DNA of 45,639 bases, taken from positions 1 to 45,639 of the forward strand of contig JALUVF010000075.1 of the NCBI GenBank assembly GCA_027020915.1. Direction: 5' to 3'. Both the position numbers and the translations under genes were made by a program. Origin of the DNA: a bacterium (lineage in GTDB: Bacteria > Thermosulfidibacterota > Thermosulfidibacteria > Thermosulfidibacterales > B14-G1). The notes under the pieces were generated by a model, which was not told the DNA's origin, made no database searches, and worked only from the letters and a program-made list of their open reading frames with translations. This document shows, piece after piece, positions 42,986-45,639 of the stretch; the first letter of the stretch is position 1, and every line of letters starts with the position of its first letter.

Positions 42986-44149
42986 ATGGATGAGAGGCGA
43001 CTCTTACTGGGAAGTGAGGCCTTGGCCCTGGGGGTGAAGCTCTGTCGTCCCCAGGTCATAGCCGCCTATCCCATCACTCCCCAAACCCATATAGTAGAGT
43101 GTTTGGCCCAGATGGTGGAGGAGGGGAGTCTCTCACCCTGCAGGCTGGTCACCGTAGAGTCGGAGCTCTCCAGCATATCCCTGGTCATGGGGGCCTCGGC
43201 GGGAGGGGCCAGGGTTTTCACCGCCACCGCTTCCCAGGGTCTGGCCCTCATGCACGAAATCCTCCACTGGGTGGCAGGTATGCGCTTCCCCGTGGTCCTG
43301 GCCAACGCCAACCGGGCCCTGGGTGGTCCCTGGATCCTCTATATGGACCAGACCGATTCCCTATCCCAGAGGGATACGGGTTGGATTCAGCTTTATTGCG
43401 CCAGTGCCCAGGAAGCCCTGGACATGGTTCCCATGGCCTACCGTTTGGCAGAGGCCCATGTCTTACCCGTTATGGTGGTCATAGATGGCTTCTGGGTGTC
43501 CCACACCATGGAACCCGTAGATGTCCCTTCCCAGGAGGCTATAGACTCCTTCCTTCCGCCCCGGAAGGACGAGGTGAAGCTGGATCTGGAGAATCCCCAG
43601 GCCCTGGGGGCCCCGTCACCTTCAGACACTTTCTACAGGATAAAACAGGAGATCCAGGAGGAGATGGAGAGGGTTCTGGAGGCTTTCCCTGGATACGCCG
43701 GGGAGTACCGTGAGCTCACAGGTAGGAACTACTGTGCGGTGGAACACTGGTACATGGACGATGCCCGGGTGGTTATGGTGGGTCTGGGAGGCATCACGGG
43801 CACAGCCCGGTTCACCGCCCGGCGCCTGAGAGAGAAGGGCATAAAGGCAGGGGTGGTCTTTCCCCGGGTCTTGAGACCCTTCCCCGCCGGGGAATTGAGG
43901 GAGGTCCTCCAGGGGAGGGAGGTGGTTCTTGTCATGAACAGGGCCCTCTCCCCGGGCATGGGAGGTCAACTCACCCAGGAGGTGAAGGCAGCCCTGTACG
44001 GCCTGCCCCGGGCACCCAGGGTGGTGGAGTGGATGGCGGGGCTGGGGGGCGTAGATCCCGTTCCTCTGGCCATGGAGAAGGCTGTGGCCAGGGCACTGGA
44101 GGGTGAGGAGGTGATATGGACCCTTCAACCCGTGGGGGCCAGAAGATGA
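42986..44149 (+). CDS. porA: Pyruvate/2-oxoacid:ferredoxin oxidoreductase, alpha subunit
   Basis: The 387-residue protein starts at ATG 42986, where the family sequence begins (RRLLLGSEALALGVKL). The open frame extends 42 codons upstream into the divergent promoter region. Family blocks are AAYPITPQTHIVE, ESELSSISLVMGASAGGARVFTATASQGL, LANANRALGGPW and the CoA-domain GGITGTARFTARRLREKGIKAG. It carries the pyrimidine-binding and CoA-interacting domains of the thiamine enzyme that turns pyruvate (or another 2-oxoacid) plus CoA into acyl-CoA, CO2 and reduced ferredoxin. PorB follows with an overlap. No gamma or delta subunit is next to it. Confidence 0.9.
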   Translation: MDERRLLLGSEALALGVKLCRPQVIAAYPITPQTHIVECLAQMVEEGSLSPCRLVTVESELSSISLVMGASAGGARVFTATASQGLALMHEILHWVAGMRFPVVLANANRALGGPWILYMDQTDSLSQRDTGWIQLYCASAQEALDMVPMAYRLAEAHVLPVMVVIDGFWVSHTMEPVDVPSQEAIDSFLPPRKDEVKLDLENPQALGAPSPSDTFYRIKQEIQEEMERVLEAFPGYAGEYRELTGRNYCAVEHWYMDDARVVMVGLGGITGTARFTARRLREKGIKAGVVFPRVLRPFPAGELREVLQGREVVLVMNRALSPGMGGQLTQEVKAALYGLPRAPRVVEWMAGLGGVDPVPLAMEKAVARALEGEEVIWTLQPVGARR

Positions 44150-45012
44150 TGGATGTACCCAGGGACGAGCATTTTCAGCCCGGTCATCCCGCCTGTCCCG
44201 GGTGCGGAGCTGCACCCTCTATGCGCCTGGCCCTCAAGGCCCTGGGCCCCAGGACCATGGTGGTCATTCCCGCCTCTTGCTGGTCCATCATTGCTGGGGC
44301 CCATCCATTCTTTTCCCTGGGGGTCCCCCTCCTCCATACCCCCTTCCTGTCGGCTGCAGCGGCGGCGTCGGGACTCAAAGCCGCTCTGGAAATCCAGGGG
44401 GACCCTGAGACCCTGGTCATGGCCTGGGCGGGGGACGGGGGTACCTTCGACATCGGGTTTCAGGGACTCTCAGGGGTTGCAGAGAGGCGTACGGACATCC
44501 TTTACGTGTGCTACGACAACGAGGCCTACATGAATACGGGAGGGCAGCGAAGCTCCGCCACCCCCCTGGGTACCCAGACGGGGACTACTCCGGGAGGCAA
44601 ACCCGAAGAAAAGAAGGACCTCCTCAACATCATGGCGGCCCACGGCGCCGCATACGTGGCCACGGCCACTCTGGCCTATCCTCACGATCTCCTGGCCAAG
44701 TTCAAGAAGGCCCGGGAGACCAGGGGATTCCGCTTCATTCACCTCCTCTCTCCCTGCCCCACGGGTTGGGGATTCCCCGAAGATAAGACAGTGACCATGG
44801 CCCGCATGGCCGTGGAGTCGGGGGCCTACCGTCTCATGGAATGGGAGGGGGGAGGATGGCGCACCACCCACCGTCCTTCATTTCAGGTGAAGGTGGAGGA
44901 GTACCTTGGAGCCCAGCGGCGATTCTCTCACCTGGGACCCATGGAACTTCGGGAAATAGCCCACCGTATAGCCAGTCACTGGGAGGAGATCAGCAGAGGG
45001 GACAAGGGGTAG
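44116..45012 (+). CDS. porB: Pyruvate/2-oxoacid:ferredoxin oxidoreductase, beta subunit
   Basis: This 298-residue protein is the TPP-binding subunit: GHPACPGCGAAPSMRLAL, AWAGDGGTFDIGFQGLSGV (the GDG...N TPP motif) and YDNEAYMNTGGQRSSATP. Cysteines for the proximal 4Fe-4S cluster are seen in CPGC and later single positions. GAGGAGGTGAT precedes ATG 44116, which overlaps porA by 34 bases; the ATG at 44146 is an alternative start with a weaker site. A delta-subunit ferredoxin is missing locally, so partners must be encoded elsewhere. Confidence 0.92.
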   Translation: MDPSTRGGQKMMDVPRDEHFQPGHPACPGCGAAPSMRLALKALGPRTMVVIPASCWSIIAGAHPFFSLGVPLLHTPFLSAAAAASGLKAALEIQGDPETLVMAWAGDGGTFDIGFQGLSGVAERRTDILYVCYDNEAYMNTGGQRSSATPLGTQTGTTPGGKPEEKKDLLNIMAAHGAAYVATATLAYPHDLLAKFKKARETRGFRFIHLLSPCPTGWGFPEDKTVTMARMAVESGAYRLMEWEGGGWRTTHRPSFQVKVEEYLGAQRRFSHLGPMELREIAHRIASHWEEISRGDKG

Positions 45013-45139
45013 AGGTGCCAGATTCGTCTATGGGCAGGTGAGTGAGGTCTCCCTTCTATTCCAGAATGCCCCTTTTCTCTTGACAAGGGAGATTCCGTGC
45101 CTATCTTTCCCCCTCAACATGATGAGAGAGGGGATGAAG

Positions 45140-45346
45140 ATGGCCAAGGAACTCAGGGCCAGGAAACCGGGGGCGGATTGTAGCAGGTGCGAGAAGTGCC
45201 CCTACTTCTGCGGAAGGAAGGGGGAGTTGGTGATATGCCTGAATCCCGAAGTGACGGGTCTGGAAAGGATCCCCACCCCTGTAAGAGTGGATGAGGAGAA
45301 CCCGTGTCCCTACCAGGTCCAGGAGCAGTGGACCTTCTCAAGATAG
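45140..45346 (+). CDS. Small cysteine-rich protein, possible Fe-S or zinc protein
   Basis: From ATG 45140, with GAGGGGATG upstream, the protein has 68 residues. Starts at 45119 or GTG 45038 in the same frame are possible. Six cysteines lie at 14, 17, 20, 24, 33 and 56, as CSRCEKCPYFC, then C in VICLN and C in NPCPYQ. The CxxCxxCxxxC core resembles a ferredoxin cluster motif, but the spacing and the absence of the CP end differ, so zinc is equally possible. I do not recognise the family. It follows porB and overlaps the rtcA start by 19 bases, so it could be an electron-transfer helper of PorAB or belong with rtcA. Confidence 0.6.
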   Translation: MAKELRARKPGADCSRCEKCPYFCGRKGELVICLNPEVTGLERIPTPVRVDEENPCPYQVQEQWTFSR

Positions 45347-45639
45347 ACGGTTCCACAGGGGAGGGGGGTGGTCAGATAGTTCGACTGGCCCTCTTCCTCT
45401 CCCTCATCAAAGGCACACCCGTAGAGTTATTCAACATCCGTCTGGGCAGGAAGAACCCGGGCCTCAAAAGACAGCACCTCCATGTCATAGAGGCCCTGGA
45501 GGCCATCACCGGTTCCCGATGCCAGGGGGCCAGGCTGGGCTCTACCACCATCAGGTTCTTCCCCGGTCCCATCAAAGGCGGCAGGGTCCGGATAGATTTC
45601 GGTACGGCGGGTTCCATTCCTCTCTTTCTGCAGACCCTC
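45328..45639 (+). CDS. rtcA: RNA 3'-terminal phosphate cyclase, 5' part only
   Basis: Translating from GTG 45328 gives VDLLKIDGSTGEGGGQIVRLAL, then GTPVELFNIRLGRKNPGLKRQHLHVIEALEAITG and FGTAGSIPLFLQTL, the standard opening of RtcA. RtcA uses ATP to convert RNA 3'-phosphate ends to 2',3'-cyclic phosphate. The frame is open to the window edge (104 codons), so the AMP-accepting histidine further on is not visible. AGGAG lies just before the GTG with short spacing. The gene overlaps the Cys-rich protein gene. Confidence 0.9.
   Translation, partial: MDLLKIDGSTGEGGGQIVRLALFLSLIKGTPVELFNIRLGRKNPGLKRQHLHVIEALEAITGSRCQGARLGSTTIRFFPGPIKGGRVRIDFGTAGSIPLFLQTL

Overview
The window reads as a piece of a bacterial chromosome, about 60% G+C by eye. 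Shine-Dalgarno sites, sigma70-like promoters, a lipobox lipoprotein and RsmI all point to Bacteria. The gene content suggests an anaerobe with a menaquinone-based chain: futalosine hydrolase, three membrane cytochromes b, three large multiheme cytochromes c, ferredoxin-dependent 2-oxoacid oxidoreductase, family III CoA transferases and an archaeal-type aldolase. A Desulfobacterota-like sulfate or metal reducer is my best guess, and frequent AGG/AGA arginine codons would fit a thermophile. This assignment is inference only.

Region 1 (1-10.8 kb) is housekeeping: Thi4 thiazole synthase, a hybrid sensor kinase with a hairpin leader, a minus-strand cluster (lycopene-cyclase-domain protein, hotdog thioesterase, bile-acid/Na+ symporter family protein, futalosine hydrolase), then a tightly overlapping plus-strand run rsmI, small protein, Mut7-C RNase, folE2, rlpA, OppF-like ATPase. 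A membrane protein with a Cys-rich tail meets it tail to tail.

Region 2 (11.7-16.1 kb) is accessory. A crotonase-fold protein lacking both usual glutamates is followed by an island bounded by 42-bp direct repeats. The island holds a type II NADH dehydrogenase and an IS3 transposase fragment. Next come an A+T-rich pair (YfbU plus a membrane-anchored partner) and the broken remains of an MNT/HEPN toxin-antitoxin module.

Region 3 (16.1-24.4 kb) carries an unusual aldehyde dehydrogenase, a 14-TM exporter and four consecutive family III CoA transferases in the order A1-B1-A2-B2. Both A proteins keep the catalytic aspartate and both B proteins have tryptophan in its place. This looks like two heteromeric CoA transferases for acid activation, ending at a strong terminator.

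Region 4 (24.4-30.9 kb) has RNase J behind two tRNA genes with a near-consensus promoter, a YihY protein, a large MscS-type channel and a Clp-fold membrane protease.

Region 5 (30.9-38.5 kb) is an electron-transfer locus on both strands around a stomatin gene: a cytochrome b with a 7-heme cytochrome that contains an EF-hand (minus), and cytochrome b, 9-heme, cytochrome b, 18-heme (plus). About 34 covalent haems and three cytochromes b could link the quinone pool to an acceptor outside the membrane.

Region 6 (38.5 kb to the end) has a DUF1614 protein, a PfkB sugar-phosphate kinase with class I aldolase, a HAD phosphatase with an APH-fold kinase, porAB, a small Cys-rich protein and the start of rtcA, cut by the window edge.
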